Assembly (NCBI GenBank): GCA_964059195.1
Contig: CAXKWD010000006.1
Span: 173,474,825-173,538,824 of the forward strand
Origin: Ectobius pallidus
Taxonomy: Eukaryota > Arthropoda > Insecta > Blattodea > Ectobiidae
DNA: 64,000 nucleotides
Direction: 5' to 3'
Part shown: in pieces, positions 35,106 through 45,726 of the stretch
Layout: each line of letters begins with the position of its first letter
Position numbering within the stretch: position 1 is the first letter of the stretch
The notes under the pieces: generated by a model
The model's input: only the letters and a program-made list of their open reading frames with translations
Told to the model about the DNA's origin: nothing
Databases searched by the model: none
Position numbers and translations under genes: made by a program

Positions 35106-35395
35106 TGAACGCACATCCAACGCCACCTATTAGCAAGACAGTATTAATTTCTGAGATTAATAATTGCCATAGCAACCGTGAAAAAAAAGAAGAGCATTGA
35201 ATGATTTGGACGAAACTCAATATGCGGGTTTTTTTTGGGCTAGGGTACTCGAATCTGAAGTAGTTTTTTTCGCCGGGCATCGCAATTTAATCATGAAATG
35301 CACCTTGAAACAAGGATTTTTAATTTTTTTAATTAACATTTGTTTTAACTGTTTATCCATGATTTGGGAAAGGTTCATGAATCTGTCATGATTTG
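35106..35395 (+). repeat. Helitron H1-related fragment, joined to the H2 Helitron
   Basis: Homologous to 28165-28445 and starting at the H2 5' junction. It holds the CTCGAATCTGA motif of H1 elements. Short frames on both strands are not supported. Confidence 0.55.
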
Positions 35396-35399
35396 TGTC

Positions 35400-35681
35400 T
35401 ATACAACAGGGTAGGCCATGGACCTATTCCTTGTCAATTGTTTCTATTGTCGGTGCATTTAATGGAGTAAATTTGAACTGATATTAATTTAAATAGATAT
35501 GATTCAAGATGAAATGGTGAGGATGATTCATGGTATGTAAATATCCAATTCGGCAATTGCCTTTACGACTGGGGAAAACATGAAAAAACCCATGTCTAAT
35601 TGCCCGCTCACGGGATTTGAACCTAGGACCTTCCGGATGCGAGTACAAGACGTTACCATCTCGGCCATCTCACTCGGTACA
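35400..35681 (-). mobile_element. tRNA-Leu-like SINE (family S1)
   Basis: Minus orientation. The head at 35681-35620 has an A box (GATGGCCGAGATGGTAACG) and B box (CTAGGTTCAAATCCCG). The body is as in the other S1 copies. Confidence 0.78.
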
Positions 35682-35817
35682 ATTATCTTGTATATGTGTC
35701 CTATAGGTTTATTAATTTATGAAAGAAGCTAGTTATTATGTTGTAATCCACACAAAAAAGCTGTTCATGAAAAAGCAAATAGGAAAGAAACATAAGATGT
35801 GCAGGTAATATATGAAT

Positions 35818-37378
35818 AAAATCAGGTAAACTGATGTAACAAAGTGTCAGAATGCTTTTGTTTATTCAGTGATAAATTAATTTCAATTATGATAAACAGA
35901 AAATAAGTTATTGTTTTAATCTATCTTGAGATCGATTCATTAAGCAGATCTTACGGAAGAACGAAGGTCTAAAGTTTGATACTTAACCTTAATTCAAACT
36001 CGTATACACTGATATAAGACATTCTTAAAATATATCAACATTTCACAAAATACACAGGCGAAGAACTCCACTTAATGTATTATTCGCACACTTTATCTTG
36101 AGCTTCACACTCCATAATGCTAAAAACCGTCCATATAAAGAAGGCCTCGCTCGAAAAAATGAAGATCGCGACCCGTCTCCAGTATTGCCATACCCAAAAA
36201 CTTCCCGTTGAGGCATTCTTGAGCTACCGTCAATTTTTTTTTTATTTGTTTACATCATATTATTCTGAAAATGACAGAATAAATCCATGGGTATTAGAAG
36301 AACAATACTGGTGTTGTGGAAATGGTCGATATAAGTGACAACGAAGTTAAAAATAAATATTCTTTAAACCAAGAAGTATCGGAAATCAGCGAAATAATGA
36401 ACCAAATAAATGAAATGGAAGGAAAAGCAATTTAATGTGTTTCAAGCTGAATCTGTCGTTGGAGAAAAGAACAAGTAAAGTTTTATTATTTCGTTGTATA
36501 AATTGTGTTGTATTAATTACCTACAAACTTTCGCGAAAGGCATTTAGTTAAATTACATCAATTCAGGCATGTGAAAGTGCGTATTCAAGTAGGCCTACAT
36601 GTATAATGCTACGACTTTTAAACGATTTTCTATATTCTGAAGACCGGGAGAGAAATTGTCTAAATAGGCCTAAATATATTACTTTATTCATTTCTCCGGC
36701 GATATATTCTACTATAATATCTGAATCAATATAAAATATTTAGTTTGGTAGCGAGAGTTGGAAGTGCTACAGATTACAGTTAGTTCCATTGTGACCCAGC
36801 ATAAAACTACACACGTTATATTTTCTGGTAATTGGCAACCCTTCAGAAACAACGTCAATTTCAACTCACCGCCTTCTGCAATAGTCAATCTCTTATACTG
36901 CATGCAATATCAGCTCCCCTCACCCCCGCATTTTTTTGGCTCAAGATAAAGTGTGAGCATAATACGTAGGCCTAATTATTTCACAGTAATATATATTCTG
37001 TATATAATAGTATTCAACTTGGCCAACAAAATAAACATTAGATAGTCAAATGCGAAAGGACATGTCATGGCTAACTGTATTGCAAATTCCAAAGCCATAT
37101 ATGAACAGTCAAAACAAGTTGTCAGGATAACCGATTTGCATTTGTTAAATTCTTTATATATTGCACATAAAATAGGCACTAAATTGGGCATTACTCCGAT
37201 GCCGGTTAACCGATTTGGTCCAATATCAATAGGGTTCTTCCCATGAACATTATAAATAGGTATACCAAGTTTCATTAAAATCCGATTAAGCGTATTTGAG
37301 TTATCACGCGTACAGACAGACGGACAGACATATTCCCGTCCCCCACACAATCTCATAAAGTATCATACTGGCACTTAA
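35818..37378 (-). repeat. Dispersed repeat family A, copy 7, split by a TIR element
   Basis: The tail (AATAAAATCAGGTAAACTGA) is at 35818 and the head (GTGCCAGTATGATACTTTATG on the minus strand) at 37378. One tandem unit lies at about 37160-37310. An 889-bp element (36077-36965) interrupts it. The minus-strand frame 36976-37356 is repeat-derived. Confidence 0.75.
36077..36965. mobile_element. TIR element of unknown superfamily inside family A
   Basis: The ends are GTATTATTCGCACACTTTAT.. and, inverted, GTATTATGCTCACACTTTAT.., giving about 27 bp with two mismatches. Comparison with family A copy 4 (ACTCCGCTAATTATTTCACAG) shows where the host is interrupted. The exact target duplication is unclear (TTAAT/CTAAT are candidates). 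A 73-residue frame at 36117-36338 begins 40 bp inside the left end, with no domain I recognise. Confidence 0.6.
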
Positions 37379-38240
37379 TAAAATCAGGTAAACTGATGTA
37401 ACAAAGTGCCAGTATGTTTTTTTTAATCAGTTATGACTGCAATTATGATATGCAGAATGTGTTTTTTTTTTTTAAATTGATTTCCAAGTTAAGCTCCAGA
37501 TTTATTCATTAAGCAGGGATTACGGAAGAAGAAAGGTCTACCATCTCGGCCACCTGGGTCATTTTAACGGTCTAGTTGGATAAGCGCATGTAAATCAATA
37601 TGTTTTTTGTCATAGCTACCTGTATTTTAATTTCCAAGGCCTTATACGATCACAGTAAAACAATAGGCTATGTTGTCAAGATAACTGATTTTCATTTTTT
37701 TATAAATTCTTTCGAATACGTTTATTGCCATAAAATAGACACTAAATTGAGCATTACTCCGAAACAGGTCAACCGATTTTATCCATTATGAATAGACGTC
37801 TTCCCATGGACATTATAAATGTGTATACCAAGTTTCATAAAAATCCGGTAAAGCGTATTTGAGTTACCGCGTCTTTAAAATATACACTAAATTGGGTTTT
37901 ACTCCGGTACCGGTCAACAGATTAGGTTCAAATTCAATAGGGCACTTCTTATGGACGTCATAAATGGGTATACCAAGTTTCATGGAAATCCGATACAGCG
38001 TATTTGATACAGCCTATTAAAATAGGCACTAAATTGGGCATTACTCCGGTACCGGTGAACCGATTTGGTTCAATATCAATAGGGTTCTTCCCATGTGTTT
38101 TCCAAGTTTCATGAAAATCCGAAAAAGCGTATTTGAGTTATGGTGCGTACAGACACACGGACAGACGGACAGACAGACGGACAGACATTTTTTCGTCCAC
38201 CACACAATCTCATAAAGTATCATACTGGCACTTAATAACG
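37379..38240 (-). repeat. Dispersed repeat family A, copy 8, abutting copy 7
   Basis: Full-length copy with tail AATAAAATCAGG at 37377 and head at 38240 (TTATTAAGTGCCAGTATGAT on the minus strand). Its tail shares the junction with the head of copy 7, so two copies sit head to tail in the same orientation. The paired frames near 38041-38324 come from the (GTCC)n tract. Confidence 0.85.
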
Positions 38241-38674
38241 AGATTTCATAAATGTATACGTAGGCCGTGGTACAGAAACAAAACAGAAGCAATCTCAGAT
38301 TTAACCTCCAATTCAATCAGCTGACTAATATTAGTGAAACATATCTTTATGAGACAAGATTTTGTTAACTAATAAATAATATTGCGAGCTCAGGAATGTA
38401 AATTATTACTACGGTAATAACAGTATTGAGGAGACCAGTGGGCAGACTAATAAGCACGGGTACATGGAGAAAGTATGACGTGAGTTATGTCCTCCTAATT
38501 GTATTACTTTCACTCTCTTCATGTGTAAACATCTCGGGGAGTTTCGTAACATTCGTCTGCAATATCTGTGTTACGTGGGACACGACAAGGTCGTGCGGTA
38601 TTCCCAAAATTAGCCAAATAATTACCTCTAAAATTCCAATGTAAACTACTGTTTTTTAACCTGCAAAATTAAGG
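38241..38674. other. No gene recognised
   Basis: The 72-residue plus-strand frame at 38426-38644 contains a hydrophobic stretch (VLLIVLLSLSSC) but no family signature. Not called. Confidence 0.35.
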
Positions 38675-38734
38675 GGTTAAGGAGGGACATACAGCTTTCG
38701 TTGCTGAAAATAGGTGAAGTTCGTTATTTTTTGC
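38675..38734 (+). repeat. Fragment of repeat family E
   Basis: GGAGGGACATACAGCTTTCG and GCTGAAAATAGGTGAAGTTC match the start of the E arm at 13378 and 49660. It is cut where family F starts. Confidence 0.55.
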
Positions 38735-39200
38735 ACTCCTTAGCTAGTAAGTGGTACTTACGAACTTTGTTTGCATGGATCGTAAGTTGACATTCCCACA
38801 CAGTCTTGTTGCTAAGGCCGGTTGCGAAGAGGTTAAAACACTTACGGTCCAAGCGCTACGTCATAATTCATTACGATACACTTCATAATACAAGCCTTTA
38901 TGGGCACGGCCCCCAGGACAAATATTCGGTTCCCATAACAACAAACACATGCGAATCACTTTCTGAAATAAACATCTATTTTCAAGAATGTATTTACATA
39001 ATATTTTCAGGTAATATCACAATTAATATAATTAAATTGATATAAATAATCATCGTGCAAAAAATAGCATGCAACACACGGGCCGTAAAGGCATTTACGG
39101 GTCTCCAAAACTTAAAAATCCTCGGCTGCGCCTCGGGTTTTCAATCTGTTTCCTCGACCCGTAAACGTGCCTTACGGCACTTGTATCGCAATATACTATT
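38735..39200 (-). repeat. Hairpin-rich repeat family F, copy 3
   Basis: Inverse of 20985-21450 at high similarity, from TTTTTTGCACTCCTTAGC to TGTATCGCAATATACTA. It lacks the TAAATAAAC..CGTCAATTT extension of copies 1 and 2, so this copy defines the mobile unit. Frames at 38806-39309 mirror those at 20872-21369. Confidence 0.8.
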
Positions 39201-39201
39201 A

Positions 39202-40296
39202 CTTCCTCTGCCCGTACTATTATGTATTATAGGTAGAGGAAGTATTGTTTTGGACCCCCAAATTCGAAGTTCAGTTTTTGACAAAAATACACATCTTGAG
39301 GCCCCCTGAATCCAAATATACTATTTTTGGAAACATGTCTGTGTGTCTGTGTGGATGTCTGTGAACAGGCTAGTTCTAAAACGGAAAATCGTATTAAAAC
39401 AAAATTTCGTATTTGGGTCAGGTACCTTCTGAAGATGTGATTCGAAGATTGACGACAAGTTTCTCTTATTTTTAAGGGGACTTTACATGAAAATTTTTTC
39501 GTTTTTCGCGATTTTCTCGAAAACGGCTATAACGATATTCTTTAAATTTTGCACATGAGTTGCTTATGCCAAGAGCTAAAACTTTTATTTGAAACTATTT
39601 TTCGAAAAAGTTCTCTGAAGGGTAGTTATAAGCCACCCACTGTGAATACACGCTCTTTGCAATACGGCCTCATGTAACGGAAAATCGCATGAAAACAAAA
39701 TTTCGTATTTGGGTCAAGTACCTTCTGAAGATGTGAGCCGAAGATTGGCGACAAGTTTCTCTTATTTTAAAGGGATTTCCATTAAAAAAATTTCGTTTTT
39801 CGCGATTTTCTCTAAAACGGCTCGATCGATTTCCTTTAAATTTTGCAAATGTGTTACTTATACTGAGAGCTAAAACTTTTATTTCAACCTTTTTTTCGAA
39901 AAAATCTCTGAAGGGTAGTTACAAGGTACCCACTGTAGAAAGTTTGTCTTGCGTGGTGAACAACTGAATACGCGCTCTTTCACGGCCTCTTATTCCATAT
40001 AAGAATGTGAAGTGAGAAAGATGTATTGTTGGCCATGCATAGAAGAAAGAAGTATCTGATGGAAATATTCGATAAATTTCGGAAATTATTCTTAACGGCG
40101 GAAAGTTCAATAAACGTTTGCAGTCATTTGTTTTTACTTCCTCTGTTTTAGTTTGTTATATAGCGTGCGTTTTTAGTTGAATCATTCAAAAAATAGGCTG
40201 TCAGGTATTTATAGCATAATTAGCGTAAAATTGTGTCTTGCGATTCTGTACAAGGATATGTGAATACTGCTAACTTTGATTTGGGCAGAGGAAGTT
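39202..40296. mobile_element. TIR element with two tandem internal units of about 300 bp
   Basis: The ends ACTTCCTCTGCCC (39202) and GGGCAGAGGAAGT (to 40296) are inverted. Inside, two direct repeats run from CGGAAAATCG.AT.AAAACAA (39378 and 39679) through CGTTTTTCGCGATTTTCTC to CTCTGAAGGGTAGTTA (39613 and 39906). A second inverted AGAGGAAGT lies close to the left end. No target duplication was identified and no coding sequence recognised. Confidence 0.6.
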
Positions 40297-40362
40297 ATGT
40301 GACTTTCACATCCGATTTTTTCTCAGCGTTTTAAGCTAGTGTATATAAATATACATATATAT

Positions 40363-40535
40363 AAGGTATTCCTCAGGTTTGCGAGCGACCCCTGGTGACC
40401 CCTTAAGGGGATAATCACAGCGGATTTGTTACCGGGATGCGCCAGTCCCCTACCTACTTAAACCTAAGGACACACACCTAGTCACTACTGAAAAATTCCC
40501 AACCCGGCCGGAAATCGAACCCGGGCCCGTTATAT
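40363..40535 (-). mobile_element. tRNA-derived SINE-like repeat
   Basis: On the minus strand, GGGCCCGGGTTCGATTTCCG is a polymerase III B-box context, followed by a body with GTAGGTAGGGGACTGGCGCA. It is bounded by (TA)n on both sides. The A box is not visible. Confidence 0.6.
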
Positions 40536-40629
40536 ATATATATAACTTGAAGACTCTCAAAACTGTATAGGCCTATATGTATATACTTTTGTCTTAGGTT
40601 AGGCTCCTTGTACTATCTGACTGAAGGAA

Positions 40630-40994
40630 TAAGGTTGGGTATCGAATACTAAGTTCAATTCTTGACAGACTATTGAGGCCATGTCGGGTAAAACATACTC
40701 TGGTGGACACAGCCAGAAATAACTGTAGAAATGGTACTTGGTACAACTTGAACAGTGGGACGTTGATTTCATGATATGGCTGAAATATGGAAATAGTAGG
40801 TCCTCATTTTATTGCAAAAAATGTTGAGTGCTCACTTAAAATTACACGCAAAAATCCATAGAATCCATTCGGGTTGTTATTATAGTAATGACATTTTTAC
40901 ATTTGCACAATGAACATGCACTCTAGAAGTATTGACATCGAAACGAATTAAGGCTTTTCAGAACAGAGTCGATAAAAAGGAAAGAAAGGTCAGA
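40630..40994 (+). repeat. 360-bp local repeat, copy 1 of 3
   Basis: Runs from AGGTTGGGTATCGAATACTAA to AGGAAAGAAAGGTCAGAAAT. Landmarks are TCGGGTAAAACATACTC, GTTGAGTGCTCACTT and AGTCGATAAAAAGGAAAG. The other copies are at 41635-41985 and 43175-43560. It is joined directly to family A copy 9. Confidence 0.8.
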
Positions 40995-41493
40995 AATTTA
41001 GTGTCTATTTTAAAGACGCGGTAACTCAAATACGCTATACCGGATTTTTATGAAATTTGGTATACACATTTATAATGTCCATGGGAAGACGTCTATTGAT
41101 ACTGGATAAAATCGGTTGACCTGTTTCGGAGTTATGCTCAATTTAGTGCCTATTTTATGGTAATATACGTATTCGAAAGAATTTATTTAAAAAAATCAAA
41201 ATCAGTTATCTTGACAACATAACCTTTTGTTTTACTGTGATTTCTAAGGCTTTGGCAATTAAAATACAGTTAGCTATGACAATACTATTGCTTTAAATGC
41301 GCTTATCCCATAACTGACCCAGGTGGCTGAGATGGTAACGTCTTGGCGTGACATTCTGGAGTTCCATGGCTCAAATCCCGAAACCGACCAACTTGACTTT
41401 TTTTTTTGTATTCTGCATATCATAACTGCAATCATAACTGATTAAACAAAACATACTGGCACTTTGTTATATCAGTTTACCTGATTTTATTAA
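40995..41493 (+). repeat. Dispersed repeat family A, copy 9, 5' truncated, with complete tRNA-like module
   Basis: Begins inside a tandem unit (TTTAGTGTCTATTTTAAAGA) and ends CCTGATTTTATT. The module at 41323-41395 has both an A box (GGTGGCTGAGATGGTAACG) and a B-box-like GGCTCAAATCCC, unlike most A copies, which keep only the first. Confidence 0.8.
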
Positions 41494-41634
41494 AAGGTAA
41501 CTTCCCCGTAAAATATTGTGGTACTGATTCCTGAACAGATGTAAGCGTAATATTAGCTGTTTTTGATGAATATATCTTAACCTACCGAAACATTGGTAAC
41601 GTATGTATAACTTACTGCTTTAGACTCATTGTAT

Positions 41635-41985
41635 TTATTATTAAGCTCAATTTTTGATATTGAGGCCATGTCGGGTAAAACATACTCTGCTGGACACAGT
41701 CAGAAATAACTGGAAAAGCTTCTTGTTACAACTTTTAAGTGGGACATTGATTTCTTGGTTTTTGCTGAAATATAGAAATAGTAGTTCGTCATTTTATTGC
41801 AAAAACCGTTGAGTGCTCACTTCAAAGTACAAAGTAAATCCATTCACGGTGTTATTATAGTAATGAACATTTTTACATTTGCACAACGAACAAGCACTCT
41901 ACAAGTATTGACATCGAAACAAATTAAGGCGCTTCAGAACAGAGTCGATAAAAAGGAAAGAAAGGTCACAAATGTAAAGAACTTC
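41635..41985 (+). repeat. 360-bp local repeat, copy 2 of 3
   Basis: Continues directly into the interior of a truncated H2 Helitron (GGATGAAATTAAACAGAAA). The overlapping frames 41797-42111 and 41934-42149 are not supported by any motif. Confidence 0.75.
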
Positions 41986-41999
41986 ATTTGTTGGCCGTA

Positions 42000-42505
42000 T
42001 TGTTTGGATGAAATTAAACAGAAATGCAATATACTTCTATCCCCAAAAACCTCTGATATAATAATACACATATTACCATACCTGGTATTGTTTTCTCTAT
42101 GTCCAGCATAGAGTAAGTTATGTGACTGCGTTATTTTCGTGGATTTCATTCTTTAATATGTATTTATAACATGAATTATATTGAAGCTTCTCTAATTTGT
42201 CAAAGTCCCATTTCATTTATTTCCAAACCCATCTGAGACTACTGGCAACAGTATGTTGTCATCTGAACTGTGATTTGGATTTGATAATTTTGTGTAAAAA
42301 GGGATTAGGTATTCTCAAAAACATTTGATTTTTGGCATTTAAAATCAAAATTTTGCACAATCCTTTCTTAGTGAGCACTTACATTATGAAACGAACTTAC
42401 TGTCAAAATTCCAAATCTCAACCTAACTTATTATAGTTTAGGCTCTACGTTGATTCCTGTCAGTCAGTCAGTCAGTCAGGACAAAGCCTTTTATATATAG
42501 AGAGA
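42000..42505 (-). mobile_element. Helitron family H2, 3' truncated
   Basis: Minus orientation. The 5' terminus (plus-strand GCCTTTTATATATAGAGAGA, ending at 42505) is intact, and the interior is homologous to 34590-35105. The 3' hairpin is lost. It abuts the CTAG of the following H1 Helitron without a spacer. Confidence 0.78.
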
Positions 42506-43040
42506 CTAGCATGTGGCCGCGGCTTCGCCCGCGATAATTACTTCAAGAATTAAAAATTAAGGCCATAATAATAAAACCATTATATTTACTAACACCTAAA
42601 TCACGTGGACAACATACCACGATTAGATAGCGTCGCCTGGTAAAATCGACCTCACATTAGAGTTTCTTGTCCCAGAAAACCTCTGTATAGTGAGTTTCGT
42701 CCAAATAAGACAATGTTTGGCCATATTTAGGGCTTACAACATTCAAGCGATCGCGAAAGTTTTATTTTCAAGGTATGACAAAAATAGCCAAAGCCAACTG
42801 TAATTGATTTGACATTGAAATGTATAACTGAAAACTGATGTTTCGAAAGCTAAAAAAATTCAAGTTTTTTCCCCCTCTTTTCACTCATAACTGACGAACA
42901 GAAGCTAAAATTAAAATTCCGGCTTCGAGGTGCATTTTCCGACCCTTCACCCCACCTATGTTTAAAATTTCAGATCTCTTCGTTCAGTAGATTTCGCTGG
43001 GCATCGCGGACAGACAGACAATTCCTTTTATTAATATAGA
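42506..43040 (-). mobile_element. Non-autonomous Helitron (family H1), complete
   Basis: Minus orientation. CTAG at 42506-42509 after A, then the GGCCGCGGCTTCGCCCGCG stem-loop region. The 5' end is (plus-strand) TTAATATAGA to 43040 before T. The interior shares CCGACCCTTCACCCCACCTA with 62292-62847. It is 535 bp and has no coding capacity. Confidence 0.85.
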
Positions 43041-43164
43041 TAACATTAATTATATTGATCACGACCTGTTATAGTTTAGGCTCTACGTTGATTCCTGTCA
43101 TTCAGTCAGTCAGTCAGTCAGTCAGTCAGTCAGTCAGGACAAAGCCTTTTATATATATAGAGAG
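43041..43164 (-). mobile_element. Helitron family H2 fragment, internally deleted
   Basis: AACATTAATTATATTGAT is joined to GACCTGTTATAGTTTAGGCT and runs to the H2 5' terminus. This is an H2 copy that has lost about 220 bp between these points. The frame starting at 43055 is not a gene. Confidence 0.65.
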
Positions 43165-43174
43165 AAGAGATAGA

Positions 43175-43560
43175 GGGAATAAGGTTTGGTATCACATATT
43201 AAGCTCAATTCTTGATATTGAGACCATATCGGGTAAAAAACATACTCCGGTGAACACAGCCAGAAATAACTGGAAACGCTGCTTGGTACAACTTGAACAG
43301 TGGAACATTGGTTTCATGATTTTGCTGAAATATGGAAATAGTACGTCGTCATTTTATTGCAAAAATGTTGAGTGCTCACTTCAAAACTACACGGAAAATC
43401 CATAGAATCCATTCGGAGTGTTATTATATTAATGACATTTTTACATTTGCACATTGAACAAGCACTCTATAAGTACGGACATCAAAACGTATTAAGGCGC
43501 TTCAAGCCAAAGTCGATAAAAAGGAAAGAAAGGTCAGAAATGTAAAGAAGTTCATTTGTT
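43175..43560 (+). repeat. 360-bp local repeat, copy 3 of 3
   Basis: Matches copies 1 and 2. The sequence after it (TGTAAAGAAGTTCATTTGTT) is shared with copy 2 only. One frame (within 43055-43405) is open for about 90 codons in this copy but broken in the other two, so coding function is unlikely. No family is recognised. Confidence 0.75.
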
Positions 43561-43959
43561 GGCTGTATTCTTTGGATGTCAACTGTCTGGAATACACGCT
43601 TACAGCGATTACAGATTACAATTTAGCGTTACAATACAGGTATTGTTAATTTGGCAATTGCAGTTATCAGAGTTACTACATTTTGGTATATTAATTTGAG
43701 ATATATAGAATGACATTTATGTTTTAAAACATCAGCTTAGCAACCTTTACTTTCTGCTACTTAGACCTCTCTACTTTCCTAGCAACTGTGCTGTGCAACT
43801 GTGCAACTGTGCAACTTGCTGTGCTAGCATAGATGCATTGACTATTAACTAATTTCTTGTCTTGTTGTGCCAATACGATTATTAAAATGTTTAGAATACA
43901 AGACTTACCAACCAAATTCTGGACGGTTCGATAAAATTTCTAAAAAGTCCTTGATTAAA
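43561..43959. other. No gene recognised
   Basis: Unique-looking sequence with a GTGCAACT short tandem near 43790-43815. No domain. Confidence 0.4.
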
Positions 43960-43991
43960 AAAAAAAAAAGTGCGTGGAACGGCACGCGACA

Positions 43992-44834
43992 GAAGTAAAA
44001 CTTTATTTTATTTTTTTTATTTTTTCAATTCTTGATTATTGGATTTTTTTCAATTTTGCATTATTGGACTTTTTAATATTGGGTTTTTGAACTTTTTTAA
44101 TTTTCGATCTTTGAATTGTTAATTTTTTTGATTTTTTAAATTTTTTATTTTTGGATTTTAAAATTTTTAATTTTATTATTTATTAAATTTTGGATTTTTG
44201 GATGTTATAATTTTTAAATTTGTTTTTTTAAATTTTTGAAATTTGTATTTTTTAATTTTGGATTTTTAATTTTTTAAGTTTTTGAATTCTTAATTTTGTA
44301 TCTTTGAATTTTTTAATTTTGGATTTTTTAAATTTTGATTCTTTGAATTTTTATTTTTATTTTTTGGATTTTTTTATTTTGTATTTTAGTTTTTTTAATT
44401 TTGGATTTTTTCAATTGAGGTATTTTTTAATTTTTAATTTTTTAATTTTTAAATTTTTGAATTCATCATTTATTACATTTTAAATTATTGGATGTTTTAA
44501 TTTTTAATTTTGTTTTTTTTAATTTTGAAAATTTGTATTTTTTAATTTTGGATTTTTAATTTTGGATTTGCGCGGTAATAAACCTCCGGGTTCCATAAAA
44601 TAGATAATATACCTTTAGATTGCTTAGGAATTGTCTATTGATATTGAGGAAGTAAGGTCTGAAAAATTTCCTTTGATTACTCCATCATTGAGTTGATTGT
44701 TTTCTGTGCAGTCCGCACCGAAACAAGTAAGAGTGTGACTGATTTCGTGACTGATTGTGACTGATTTCATGACGGTTTTAGTGTGACTGATTTTCCAGAT
44801 TTACCCTCTACCGCCACTAAAGAAGTTTTACTTC
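43992..44834. mobile_element. TIR element with expanded (AATTTTGGATTTTT)n core, long copy
   Basis: GAAGTAAAACTTTA at 43992 and AAAGAAGTTTTACTTC to 44834 are inverted. The core is about 550 bp of degenerate AATTTTGGATTTTT-type units. A 92-bp fragment of a non-LTR tail (44574-44665) interrupts the right side. TTTTCTGTGCAGTCCGCACC is the family-specific segment. A hairpin (GCGTGGAACGGCACGC) precedes the left end, as at 10130. Confidence 0.7.
44574..44665 (+). mobile_element. Fragment of a non-LTR retrotransposon tail (family N)
   Basis: Matches the last part of the N tail: CCTCCGGGTTCCATAAAATA and GAATTGTCTATTGATATTGA, then GGAAGTAAGG. It is embedded in the AT-rich TIR element. Confidence 0.7.
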
Positions 44835-45273
44835 AAAAATGAAGTAAATACAATGAATCAGTTACTCCCTGCGCTTGTCCACAGACAGACGGACAGACGT
44901 CATTCCAAAAACACTTTTTTCGGTTTCTAGGCATTGTGAAACATGCTTCCCATTTTTTTTTTTTTTTTGTCACGATCACAATAATATATCTATACTATGT
45001 AAGTTATATGCGAGAAAGTAAAAAGTAAGGAACAATTTTTGTCCTGGTCAATGTCACATAAAAATTTGCCACAGTAGTGAACTCATCAACTCTAAAATAT
45101 GACGTTTGTATTCGACAACCTTGATGCACGCGTCCCGATGATTCAGGCTCTAATGAACTCTCTTTTAATATGTAATTAGATAACTAAAATACTTAGATTA
45201 TTGGTTAAAATGAAATGCCATAACGCTATTGGTTATACGTTTAAGATAATACAAAACTATGTTCACAACTTAC
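44835..45273. other. No gene recognised
   Basis: Contains a GACAGACGGACAGACG run (44882) reminiscent of family A heads and a T-rich run near 44960. No coding motif. Confidence 0.4.
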
Positions 45274-45281
45274 GAAATATG

Positions 45282-45605
45282 CAGTGACGTAATTACGGGG
45301 TGGCAAGGAGTGGCAGTTGCCACCCGAGAATTCCGAAACCCCTCTTTTTGCCACCCCAAAAATCGGCAGTAAAAAATCAGTTATTTGCAAACAAGTGTAA
45401 AATTTCAGTTTATAAACGTGGCACAATCTTCATTCTTTATTAAACTTTATTAAACGTATACATTTATGCTGGTACGTTATGTAGAAAAGTTTTAAAAATT
45501 CTTAAACTACATCATTTTAACGCCAAATTTTAAAACATTTCCATACCCCCCAGACCCCCCGGCAGACCTAGCCACCTTAGTTAAAAAGCTGAAATTACGC
45601 CCATG
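45282..45605. mobile_element. hAT-like MITE with perfect 8-bp target duplication
   Basis: The ends CAGTGACGTAATTAC (45282) and GAAATTACGCCCATG (to 45605) are inverted with mismatches. The flanks GAAATATG (45274-45281) and GAAATATG (45606-45613) are identical. G/C-rich blocks near both ends (GGGGTGGCAAGGAGTGGC; CCCCCCAGACCCCCC) recall the MITE at 7245-7761. The minus-strand frame 45241-45426 is not a gene. Confidence 0.85.
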
Positions 45606-45726
45606 GAAATATGTGAACTAAATATTCCAGAGAGCACAGTACTGAATGATTTGTCCTAATTTAAAAAATAGATAAAGCTAAACATTCAAGCATCGGCGGT
45701 TTTTGCTGATCGAATACACTTATAAC

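Noticed and set aside
38806..39309. 79- and 84-codon frames similar to those at 20872-21369
   Set aside because: Similarity exists because both are in repeat family F; no protein family and no conserved start context.
43055..43405. 116-codon frame considered as a host exon
   Set aside because: Begins in a Helitron fragment, and the equivalent frame is broken in the other two copies of the local repeat.
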